This document shows, piece by piece, positions 1-6,090 of a DNA stretch of 8,531 nucleotides. The stretch covers positions 1 to 8,531 of the forward strand of contig JAJDXU010000160.1 of the NCBI GenBank assembly GCA_022823105.1, written 5' to 3'. The notes below the pieces were generated by a model. It saw nothing but the letters and a program-made list of their open reading frames with translations, ran no database searches and was not told the DNA's origin. How positions within the stretch are numbered: the first letter of the stretch is position 1; each line of letters begins with the position of its first letter. The stretch comes from Dehalococcoidia bacterium (GTDB lineage Bacteria > Chloroflexota > Dehalococcoidia > Lucifugimonadales > UBA3495). A program made the position numbers and the translations under genes.

Positions 1-49
1 GCGATACCCGCCGGCCGATTGCCAATGTGGCGAGATGTGGGACTGGCTA

Positions 50-1327
50 CTAGATGTAGTCCTGGTCCTCAGCCATCATCTGCAACACGTCGCCGGACTG
101 CAACTGGATGGCGCGCTGGATCTGGAGCTTGAGGTCGTCCAGCATCTCGTCGGGGATCTCGCCGTCGTTGTCGCGAGCGGCGTCCTTCATGGACTCGAAG
201 GCCCACTCGTCGGAGTTGCCGTGAGGCATGTCGAAGAAGCCGCGCTCGAAGACGGGGAGTTCGCCGGGGCCGAAGTAGCCCTTGCCCTCGATGTTGTAAC
301 CTTCGAGGTCGTGGGTGCCCTTGCCGAGGACCTGACCGGTGGAAGCGTAGTGCTCCATGGTGGCCTTCATGCCGTACTTCTGGATCGGGCAAACCTTCAT
401 GCAGACGCCGCAGCCGAGGTAGCGGGCCATGACGGGGCGGCAGCGCTTGAAGTAGAGCTTGTTCTTCTCGATTCCGCGCCACCAGATCTTGTCGCGCATG
501 AGGGCGCGGCCGGGGCAGCGGTTCACGCAGACCTGGCACACCTGGCAGAAGGCGTGGATGCCGTAGTCGACGGGCTTGTCATAGGTGACGTTGGCGTCGG
601 TGGTGACCATCATGATGCGGCAACGGTTGCCGGTATGGGGGGTCAGCAGGTAGCCGCAGGCGCCCAGGGAGCCGAGGCCGGCATTGACGAACATGGGGAT
701 TACGGGGCCGGTGGCATCGCTGGAGTGGATGACGTGGGCCTTGTAACCCAGGGAGCGGATGAAGTTGCCGAGCTCCAGGCCCGCCGCAGCCTGCGTCCGA
801 TAGGTGCTGGAGTGCACGATCTCGGCGTCAACGCTGGGGATGGTCTGGGTGGGCTCGAAGTCCTGCTCAAAGGCCAAGCAGATGGCGTGGGGCAGAACGG
901 TGAAGCCGCGCTTGCTCTTGTAGTCGTACCGGGGGTCGTAATTGGTGATTCCGACTTCCAGGTAGCCCAGCTGGCGAGCCTTGTCCTTGATCAGCTCGGA
1001 GACGTCCTCGCCGGTAGGCTCGGCGGTGGGCTCCATCTCGGCGGTGGCGCGACCGGCCATGATCAGGTTGCTGTTGAGCTTGTCGTGCTCCTTGCGGATC
1101 TCACGCATTTCGGCGTGGAGGTCGCGCAGGGTGTTCGCCCAGTCGCGAGACGCGCGCTCGGTGATGTTCATGGTTTCCAGCGGATACTCGCGGGCGTACC
1201 AGTCAACCTCGCGGTCGGTCTTCGGAATACCGGGGACGGTTTCGAGTTCTTCGGGAACCGGGATGGTGACTTCGGAGTCCCCCCAGTGCCGTCCGGGACG
1301 GACTACCTCGTGCCCAATGGTAAGCAT
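50..1327 (-). CDS. Soluble reductive-dehalogenase-like 2x[4Fe-4S] protein
   Basis: The 425-residue product resembles the corrinoid/Fe-S core of reductive dehalogenases, which remove halogens from organic compounds by reduction. Residues 185-260 follow the family pattern: an IRSLGY segment, AGLG at 216-219, and a VTTD segment ending in FC. Two ferredoxin-type motifs follow. The first is CxxCxxCxxxCP with Cys261, 264, 267 and 271. The second is Cx9CxxCxxxCP with Cys296, 306, 309 and 313; a long first gap is typical of RdhA. Tyr176 and Arg235 are candidate active-site residues. There is no twin-arginine signal, no membrane segment and no fused C-terminal reductase domain, so the protein should be cytoplasmic and needs an outside electron donor. 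Residues 1-110 match nothing I know and contain a charged helix at about 58-86. The ATG lies 5 nt after a strong GAGGAGG ribosome site (1333-1339), which fixes the start. QueG is the main alternative, but its C-terminal HEAT domain is absent. The fold family is well supported; dehalogenation itself is inference. Confidence 0.8.
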   Translation of the reverse strand: MLTIGHEVVRPGRHWGDSEVTIPVPEELETVPGIPKTDREVDWYAREYPLETMNITERASRDWANTLRDLHAEMREIRKEHDKLNSNLIMAGRATAEMEPTAEPTGEDVSELIKDKARQLGYLEVGITNYDPRYDYKSKRGFTVLPHAICLAFEQDFEPTQTIPSVDAEIVHSSTYRTQAAAGLELGNFIRSLGYKAHVIHSSDATGPVIPMFVNAGLGSLGACGYLLTPHTGNRCRIMMVTTDANVTYDKPVDYGIHAFCQVCQVCVNRCPGRALMRDKIWWRGIEKNKLYFKRCRPVMARYLGCGVCMKVCPIQKYGMKATMEHYASTGQVLGKGTHDLEGYNIEGKGYFGPGELPVFERGFFDMPHGNSDEWAFESMKDAARDNDGEIPDEMLDDLKLQIQRAIQLQSGDVLQMMAEDQDYI

Positions 1328-1383
1328 ATTAGCCTCCTCACAGTTGGCTTTGTGCCGCTCAAAGGCGGTCGCATTTCGGGCAA

Positions 1384-1410
1384 TTTATACCCTTGCGATA
1401 CCTTTGTCAA
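1384..1410 (-). promoter_or_regulatory. Candidate sigma-70-type promoter for the RdhA-like gene
   Basis: On the minus strand a perfect -35 box TTGACA (1405-1410) is followed, after 15 bases, by TATAAA (1384-1389). The spacer is short, but shifting to TAAATT gives 17 bases. Transcription would begin near 1377, leaving a leader of about 50 nt that contains a small CCGC/GCGG stem around 1355-1368 before the ribosome site. The element lies in an A/T-richer stretch between two genes, as expected for a promoter. Confidence 0.6.
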
Positions 1411-1510
1411 CACCGGATTCCGACTTTTCGGAGGTAATCGCTTTGATTTGCGAAAAACGTTATTCTGCCGCCATACGACGACGATTTGATGCAAAAGCAT
1501 GGACGATATC

Positions 1511-1553
1511 AAAACGCGCGGGGTTGCCAGCCAAATGATAGCTGGCAACCCCG
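1511..1553 (-). terminator. Intrinsic-terminator-like hairpin after the ThDP enzyme gene
   Basis: A perfect 13-bp inverted repeat (arms 1519-1531 and 1541-1553, loop 9 nt) lies 27 bases past the stop codon of the minus-strand ThDP enzyme gene. Read on that strand, the stem is followed by CGCG and then TTTT (1511-1514). The U-tract is short and set off by four bases, so this could be a weak Rho-independent terminator or an RNA-stabilising 3' hairpin. No T-run follows the stem on the plus strand. Its position before the next gene's promoter argues that the two minus-strand genes are transcribed separately. Confidence 0.65.
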
Positions 1554-1579
1554 GAACACCCCGGCATTGGACTGGCGCA

Positions 1580-3247
1580 TCAGCCGCCGGTGCGCCTCGC
1601 GATCATGGCGTCGGCCAGTGGGCTGGCGCCGGATTTAACGGTGATATTGACCAGCGAAGGGCGGCCGGAGTTGATGGCGCGCTCCACGGCCGGGCCCACG
1701 TCGTCGGGCTGCTCCACCAACTCGGCGTAGCCGCCGATGCCCTCCACCACCTGGTCGTAGCGGACGCCGGGGCGCAGGGCCGTGCCCACGTCGCGGCCGA
1801 AGTAGGCCAGTTGGAAGGTGCGGTCGATGCCCCAGTTGCCGTCGTTGCCCATGATGCCGGTGATGGGCAGGTTGTGGCGGATGCAGGTGTCGTATTCCAT
1901 TGAATAGAAGCCGAAGGAGCCGTCGCCCATGAAGGCGAGCACCTTGCTGTCCGGGTAGGCCAGCTTGGCGGCCATGGCGTAGGGGATCGCGCCGCCCAGG
2001 TGGCTGAGCGGCCCCAGGCGCATGAAGTGGCCCGGGGACCGGGCCGGCAGGTAGCAGCGGCCCCACTGCACGTAGTCGCCGCCGTCCAGGACGATGAAGG
2101 TGTTCTCGTCCACCAGGTGCTCGATACGGGTGTACACGTCCAACGGGTGCATGGGCGCCTCGTTGGTGGCGTTGGAGCGCAGGCTGTCGAGCCACGCGGT
2201 CTGCTCCGCCTTGAGGGACTCGATCCACGGGCCGACGTTGCGGTTGAGCTTTGCGGCGCCGGCCAGTTGGTCCACGATGGCGCCCAGGTCGCCCAGCAGG
2301 CCCACGGCGACGCCCCGGTTGCGGCCGATTTCGGCGGGGGACGGGTCGGCCTGGATCAGCCTGGCGTCGGCGTCGAAGATGCCGCCATAGCGGTAGCGGT
2401 GGTCCAGGCGCTTGCCCAGCAGCAGGACGACGTCGGCCTCGCGGAATTTCCGGGCCGTGCGGTTCAGCGCGCCGTCTGCGTAGCCGAAGCAGAGGGGATG
2501 CAGGTCGTCGATGAGGCCCCGGGCCTGCTCGACGGTGAATATGGGAGCGCCGGTGGCTTCGGCGAGAGCCTCAAGTTGGGCTGGCTCCACGGAGTAGCGG
2601 GCCGGGTTGCCGACGATAATGACGGGACGCTGGGCGTTGGCCAGCAGGTTCGCCGCCTGCTCGATGAGCGCGGGGTCGCCCTGGGACCGACCCATGCTGC
2701 GGTATTCGTGGGGCAGGTAGGGCGGCAGGTCCTCCTCGCTGATGGGGGCCTCCTGCAGGTCGATGGGGAGAGTCAGGTGAACCGGGCCGGGGCGTCCGCT
2801 CATGGCGGTGCGGAAGGCGGTGGCGACGAACTCGGGGATGCGGTTCTTCTCATGGATCAGCCACGAGCCCTTGGAGACGGGGGCGGCCATGGCGACCTGG
2901 TCGATCTCCTGGAAGGTGGCCTGGCCCTTTTCGGGGAGTTCGGCGCATCCGGCGACGAAGATGACGGGGCTCTCGGAGGTGTAGATGGCGGGCAGGACGG
3001 AGATGGCGTTGGCGAAACCGGGGCCGCCGGTGAACATGGCGACGGCGGGCTGGCCGGTGATGCGGGCGTAGCCGTCGGCCATGTGCATGGCCGCGCCCTC
3101 GTGGCGGGCGTCGATGAACTCGATGCCCTCATCGGCGGCGGCGTCCACGAGGGGCAGGATGGTGTCGCCCACGATGGTGAAAATCTTCTGCACGCCCTCC
3201 TGTTTCAGGCATCGGATAAAGAGGTGGCCCCCGTTCAGCTCCGGCAT
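1580..3247 (-). CDS. ThDP-dependent enzyme of the acetolactate synthase/HACL superfamily
   Basis: The 555-residue product has the three-domain layout of this superfamily. The N-terminal pyrimidine-binding domain (about 1-170) carries the catalytic glutamate Glu50 in RHEGAAMHMADGYAR, the TGGPG loop at 73-77 and the GPVHLTLPIDLQ end motif (154-165). A central domain spans about 190-330. The C-terminal diphosphate-binding domain (about 370-540) carries GDG at 441-443 and Asn468, the usual GDG-x(24-27)-N signature. These enzymes cleave or join bonds next to a carbonyl: acetolactate synthase, oxalyl-CoA decarboxylase, 2-hydroxyacyl-CoA lyase, glyoxylate carboligase. I cannot pick among them. No ilvN-type small subunit or other ilv gene is adjacent, so a biosynthetic acetolactate synthase is not favoured. 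The ATG sits 8 nt after AGGAG (3256-3260). The gene is flanked by a 3' hairpin and a divergent region, which suggests a single-gene transcript. Confidence 0.88.
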   Translation of the reverse strand: MPELNGGHLFIRCLKQEGVQKIFTIVGDTILPLVDAAADEGIEFIDARHEGAAMHMADGYARITGQPAVAMFTGGPGFANAISVLPAIYTSESPVIFVAGCAELPEKGQATFQEIDQVAMAAPVSKGSWLIHEKNRIPEFVATAFRTAMSGRPGPVHLTLPIDLQEAPISEEDLPPYLPHEYRSMGRSQGDPALIEQAANLLANAQRPVIIVGNPARYSVEPAQLEALAEATGAPIFTVEQARGLIDDLHPLCFGYADGALNRTARKFREADVVLLLGKRLDHRYRYGGIFDADARLIQADPSPAEIGRNRGVAVGLLGDLGAIVDQLAGAAKLNRNVGPWIESLKAEQTAWLDSLRSNATNEAPMHPLDVYTRIEHLVDENTFIVLDGGDYVQWGRCYLPARSPGHFMRLGPLSHLGGAIPYAMAAKLAYPDSKVLAFMGDGSFGFYSMEYDTCIRHNLPITGIMGNDGNWGIDRTFQLAYFGRDVGTALRPGVRYDQVVEGIGGYAELVEQPDDVGPAVERAINSGRPSLVNITVKSGASPLADAMIARRTGG

Positions 3248-3307
3248 GGATGCAACTCCTTTTTAGGGCAAAGATAGACAAATTAACGGCCCGAAGGAAC
3301 GGGCGGA

Positions 3308-3313
3308 ATTATC
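3308..3313 (-). promoter_or_regulatory. Possible -10 element for the ThDP enzyme gene
   Basis: GATAAT on the minus strand differs from TATAAT at one base and lies 60 bases before the ATG at 3247. No recognisable -35 box is found 15-19 bases upstream. A small 5-bp stem (3289-3293 with 3300-3304) lies in the predicted leader. It is offered as the best candidate in this divergent gap, with low certainty. Confidence 0.25.
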
Positions 3314-3364
3314 TTATCACAAGGGGTTGACGCCGACGTTTGAGCGAGGATTCAGGGGCATCAT

Positions 3365-3378
3365 GCTACAATCCGACC
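3365..3378 (+). promoter_or_regulatory. Candidate -10 element (GCTACAATCCG) for the Uma2 gene
   Basis: TACAAT (3367-3372) is one base from the -10 consensus and ends 31 bases before the ATG at 3404. No good -35 box is seen: the nearest TTGAG, around 3340, is too far away. The surrounding 14 bases match the sequence around the hydratase gene's TATAAT at 12 of 14 positions, which raises confidence that this is a real element. Confidence 0.45.
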
Positions 3379-3403
3379 GTGCCGCCATGCGGCGAGGTTC
3401 ATC

Positions 3404-4177
3404 ATGACCACCAAACCGACGAAAACAACCCGGCCGGACGGCAATCCCTACGGGCTGACCGTGCTGCCCGATCCGCCCAAGCCACCGGACGCCATGTATC
3501 AACGTCCCCATATCGCGAAGATGGACCAGGTCCTGCGCGCGCACTTCGGCCAACGCTCCAACATGCTGGTGTCCGGCGAAGGTTACCTGTGCGACGTGCC
3601 CGGCAACGCCCGCAGTTCGCCGAATCCCGACCTGATAGTATCCTTCGACCTCGAGGTACCGCCCGGCGAGATTGAGAGCGTGGCCAACGGGTACACCATC
3701 AGCGAAGTGGGCAAGCCGCCGGAGTTCGTGCTGGAGGTGGCCTCGGAAACCACGGCCCGCTGGGACGAGACGGTCAAGCGGGACACCTACGCCAGATTCG
3801 GCGTGGCGGAATACTGGCGGTTCGACCGCACCGGCGGCCGCTACTACGTGGCGGCGTTGGCGGGCGATGCGCTGGTGGAGGGCGAGTACCAATCCATACC
3901 CGTGCAGACCGGCGACGACGGCATCAGGCGGGGCTACAGCCTGGCGTTGGGGCTGGAGTTGCATGCGGCGGACTGGCAGACGGTCAATCGGTTGGGCTGG
4001 CCGATTTCGGATTGGGAGCAGCGCTTGCGGGACTGGCAGCTGAGGTTCTGGAACCCGGTCACTGAGGAGTACCTGCCGGACCTGCTGGATGCGCTGGAAA
4101 CGTTGGCCGCGGAACGGGCAGCGCGGCTCGCTGCGGAGGAAGAGGTGCGGCGATTGCGGGCGGAGCTGGGGCGGTAG
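3404..4177 (+). CDS. Uma2-family protein with PD-(D/E)xK nuclease fold
   Basis: The 257-residue product matches the Uma2 (DUF820) family, a restriction-endonuclease-like fold found in many copies in cyanobacteria and Chloroflexota and of poorly known cellular role. The family core is clear: Pro75-Asp76 in a PDLIVSF strand, Glu111 in EFVLEVAS, Lys125 in a DETVKRDTYARFGV helix, then EYW (136-138) and Asp141. Asp76, Glu111 and Lys125 are the likely metal and catalytic set, so the active site looks intact. Residues 1-35 are proline-rich. Residues 225-257 form a charged, alanine-rich helix, probably a coiled coil, a common ending for this family. The ATG lies 6 nt after GAGG (3394-3397). The gene stands alone, divergent from the ThDP enzyme gene and convergent with the protease gene. 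Nuclease activity is expected from the fold, not shown. Confidence 0.9.
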   Translation: MTTKPTKTTRPDGNPYGLTVLPDPPKPPDAMYQRPHIAKMDQVLRAHFGQRSNMLVSGEGYLCDVPGNARSSPNPDLIVSFDLEVPPGEIESVANGYTISEVGKPPEFVLEVASETTARWDETVKRDTYARFGVAEYWRFDRTGGRYYVAALAGDALVEGEYQSIPVQTGDDGIRRGYSLALGLELHAADWQTVNRLGWPISDWEQRLRDWQLRFWNPVTEEYLPDLLDALETLAAERAARLAAEEEVRRLRAELGR

Positions 4178-4221
4178 AAGGCCAAAGCCGACGCTCACAT
4201 TGGCGGTCCGATCGCGCAACC

Positions 4222-5052
4222 CTACAGTTCGCTGCGATCGCGTAACACCTGCTCGATGGTTTCAACGATAGTCCGTGATTTGTAGACTAGGCCAAGATCA
4301 AGCATTTCTCGCGTGCGTATCACTGGCGTAATCGACGCAGGCGTTTGCCTAAATTCTAATGAACCATCTTCAACGCGATACATCACTTCACTCAAAACCC
4401 CCAAGAGCAAGAGCCGATTTTGGCCTAACGGTTTTCCCGTTCTGGTAATGTGCGTCCCATGGTTGCAGAGCAACACCGGACTGCCGCTACTGCCGGGGAA
4501 AACCGATGCATCAATCAGAAAAACTGGATCGCCATTGTAATCCACGGAGGGTGGCGTAGCAGTAGTGCCTTTTCTGCTCACCGGCAAGTTATGCACATGA
4601 TCATATATGCCACTAGGATACCCAACAAACTGGATTTCCTCGACTGCATCCAAGTCTTCTAGAATATCTTGACTTGGGATGAATGCAGTATCCAAGCTCT
4701 TGACAAATGGATTAACGTTGTTGGCGGTTAGATGATTTACTACCGGGCCCAGCGGTAACGCGGCAATGTCCGCCTGACCTGACGGATGCTCGGTCCACTT
4801 CCACGCATTTTCGGACAACGTGACGGTATGCGTTTTTCCAATCAGCGGGGTTTCAATATCCGCGGATTTAAGGGTAAACGTCAAGCGAGCTCCCGTAGTG
4901 TCGTCCACAACGTGCCGATTGGTAACGAGAAACGGACCTTCTTTATCCTCGGACCAGCGATGCTTGATGATAAATCCTGTGCCAACCTTGGTATTCGTTT
5001 CAATTCGTAGCGTAGAAAACAAAAGCTGCTCGGCTACTGTTTCGACTTTCAT
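4222..5052 (-). CDS. Cytoplasmic trypsin-fold serine protease, likely acquired
   Basis: The 276-residue product carries a chymotrypsin/trypsin-type catalytic triad: His47 in LVTNRHVV, Asp95 in QADIAALPL, and Ser189 in FPGSSGSPVL, the GxSGxP nucleophile motif. GTGFII at 24-29 is the usual first strand before the histidine. No signal peptide, membrane span or PDZ domain is visible, so unlike HtrA/DegP this protease should act inside the cell. The substrate is unknown. The gene is about 45-50% G+C in the lines I counted, against about 63-65% nearby, and uses codons such as CTA, AGT and ATT that its neighbours avoid. That pattern points to horizontal transfer. The ATG lies about 6 nt after GGGAGA (5059-5064), and a good promoter lies just upstream. 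Lone intracellular trypsin-like proteins of this kind can be effectors in defence systems, but no partner gene is present here. Confidence 0.85.
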   Translation of the reverse strand: MKVETVAEQLLFSTLRIETNTKVGTGFIIKHRWSEDKEGPFLVTNRHVVDDTTGARLTFTLKSADIETPLIGKTHTVTLSENAWKWTEHPSGQADIAALPLGPVVNHLTANNVNPFVKSLDTAFIPSQDILEDLDAVEEIQFVGYPSGIYDHVHNLPVSRKGTTATPPSVDYNGDPVFLIDASVFPGSSGSPVLLCNHGTHITRTGKPLGQNRLLLLGVLSEVMYRVEDGSLEFRQTPASITPVIRTREMLDLGLVYKSRTIVETIEQVLRDRSEL

Positions 5053-5082
5053 AGTTTATCTCCCGGACTGACGTATTTACAT

Positions 5083-5112
5083 ATCATATATCCACATCTA
5101 CGCTGTTGACAA
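5083..5112 (-). promoter_or_regulatory. Candidate promoter for the protease gene
   Basis: On the minus strand TTGTCA (5107-5112) and TATGAT (5083-5088) each match consensus at 5 of 6 positions with an 18-base spacer. Transcription would start near 5076, giving a leader of about 24 nt that includes the GGGAGA ribosome site. The region is A/T-rich, about 35% G+C in the 5041-5100 line. Confidence 0.6.
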
Positions 5113-5132
5113 CTGAGATCGTTCGATTTTCC

Positions 5133-5157
5133 GCTGATCGTAATTGCTGATCAGATC
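5133..5157 (+). repeat. Paired GCTGATC direct repeats with clustered GATC sites
   Basis: GCTGATC occurs at 5133-5139 and again at 5146-5152, 13 bases apart. The second copy forms part of the palindrome CTGATCAG (5147-5154). Four GATC tetramers fall within 5117-5157. The block lies upstream of both divergent genes, so it could be a regulator-binding site, but nothing identifies the protein. Confidence 0.25.
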
Positions 5158-5213
5158 GCATATTGAGTTAGGTCGGTAGAGGGCAACTGGCCATGGTACC
5201 CCGTAGGCAACTC

Positions 5214-5227
5214 GCTATACTCTCCCC
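5214..5227 (+). promoter_or_regulatory. -10 element directly before the rsmI start codon
   Basis: TATACT (5216-5221), one base from TATAAT, ends only 6 bases before the GTG start at 5228. Transcription would begin at or next to the start codon, giving a leaderless mRNA. Consistent with this, no purine-rich ribosome site precedes the GTG. The -35 region at a 17-base spacing (ATGGTA) is weak. Confidence 0.5.
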
Positions 5228-6064
5228 GTGGGCACTCTCTTCGTCATCGGCACTCCCATCGGTAACCTCGAGGACATCACCGTCCGCGCGGCCCGTATAC
5301 TCGGATCCGTGGCCGTGGTGGCGGCGGAGGATACGCGGGTTACCCGTCGGCTGCTGAACCATCTGGACGCACGGCCACGGCTGGTCAGTTGCAACGAGCA
5401 CAACTGGAGCCGGCGGCTGCCGGCGTTGCTGGAGGCTTTGGAATCGGGGGATGTTGCTCTGGTGACTGATGCGGGGTCGCCGGGCATCAGCGATCCCGGG
5501 GCGGGCGTGGTGGCGGCGGTTGCCGATGCGGGGTACGAGGTGGTCAGCGTGCCGGGTGTGTCGGCGGTTTCGGCGGCGCTGTCGGTGGCCGGGTTTCCCG
5601 CCGACCGGTTCGTGTTCCTGGGGTTTCTGCCCCGACGTCGTGCTGAGCGGACGGCAGCGTTGACGGAAGCGGCGAGCTTGGGTCAGACGCTGGTGATTTT
5701 CGAGGCGCCACACAGGTTGCGGGCCACGCTGTCTGACATCGCCGACGCGCTGAAGGACCCACCGCTGGCGGTATGCCGGGAGCTTACCAAGCTGCACGAG
5801 GAGGTGTGGCGCGGCGCGGCGTCTGACGCGGTGGGGCATTTCGCGGAGCCGCGCGGGGAGTTCACCATCGTGGTGGGGCCGGTGTCGCCTGAGCTTGCGG
5901 GTGTGGGCGGTGAACCAACCATTACCGTGAACGCGGCGCGGGAGGCGTTGGTTCAGCGGAGGGCGGCCGGGATGCGCGGGCGCGAGGCCGTGGCCGAGGT
6001 CGTGGCGGCCACCGGGCTCTCGCGCCGGGTTGTGTACGCGCTGTGGGTGGAGACGGGCGGCTAG
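5228..6064 (+). CDS. rsmI: 16S rRNA (cytidine(1402)-2'-O)-methyltransferase RsmI
   Basis: This 278-residue protein is RsmI, which uses S-adenosylmethionine to methylate the ribose of C1402 in the decoding centre of 16S rRNA. The tetrapyrrole-methylase fold signatures are all present: VIGTPIGNLEDIT (6-18), EDTR (34-37), TDAGSPGISDPG (80-91), GFLPR (132-136), FEAPHR (158-163) and RELTKLHEE (184-192). Residues 236-278 look like the small C-terminal helical domain of the family, and the length is normal. The start is GTG at 5228, placing the conserved GTLFVIGTPIGN segment at the very N-terminus as in homologues; no ATG lies at a suitable position upstream. There is no ribosome-binding site, and a -10 box sits 6 bases before the GTG. 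It is a housekeeping gene between unrelated accessory and catabolic genes, with its own promoter. It ends 11 bases from the convergent hydratase gene. Confidence 0.96.
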   Translation: MGTLFVIGTPIGNLEDITVRAARILGSVAVVAAEDTRVTRRLLNHLDARPRLVSCNEHNWSRRLPALLEALESGDVALVTDAGSPGISDPGAGVVAAVADAGYEVVSVPGVSAVSAALSVAGFPADRFVFLGFLPRRRAERTAALTEAASLGQTLVIFEAPHRLRATLSDIADALKDPPLAVCRELTKLHEEVWRGAASDAVGHFAEPRGEFTIVVGPVSPELAGVGGEPTITVNAAREALVQRRAAGMRGREAVAEVVAATGLSRRVVYALWVETGG

Positions 6065-6090
6065 GCGCAGACCATCTAAGCGCAGACTAC
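6061..6090 (-). repeat. 15-bp tandem duplication over two opposing stop codons
   Basis: The 12-base units at 6061-6072 and 6076-6087 match at 11 of 12 positions with a 15-base period. On the minus strand the hydratase gene ends GTC TGC GCT TAG, followed in frame by ATG GTC TGC GCC TAG. The final Val-Cys-Ala-stop is therefore repeated exactly five codons later. The outer copy ends in CTAG (6061-6064), which holds the rsmI stop on one strand and the second hydratase stop on the other. Confidence 0.7.

Noticed and set aside
50..1327. Epoxyqueuosine reductase (QueG) as identity of the first gene
   Set aside because: QueG has a CDDCQ-type second cluster motif and a C-terminal HEAT domain. Here the second motif is the RdhA type with a nine-residue first gap, and no HEAT region is present.
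35..1489. A 484-codon plus-strand open frame opposite the RdhA-like gene
   Set aside because: It is rich in Val, Gly, Ala, Leu and His with no family motif, as expected for the antisense of a GC-rich gene. The minus strand has clear Fe-S motifs and a strong ribosome site.
2000..3277. A 425-codon plus-strand open frame opposite the ThDP enzyme gene
   Set aside because: Low-complexity Gly/Val/Ala/Asp composition and no motif; it is the shadow of a gene with unmistakable ThDP signatures.
3404..5052. Uma2 nuclease plus protease as a two-gene defence system
   Set aside because: The genes converge, differ strongly in base composition, and have separate promoters. Nothing in the sequence ties them together.
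5168..5839. A 223-codon minus-strand frame opposite rsmI
   Set aside because: Arg/His/Gln/Pro-rich shadow without motifs; rsmI on the plus strand is certain.
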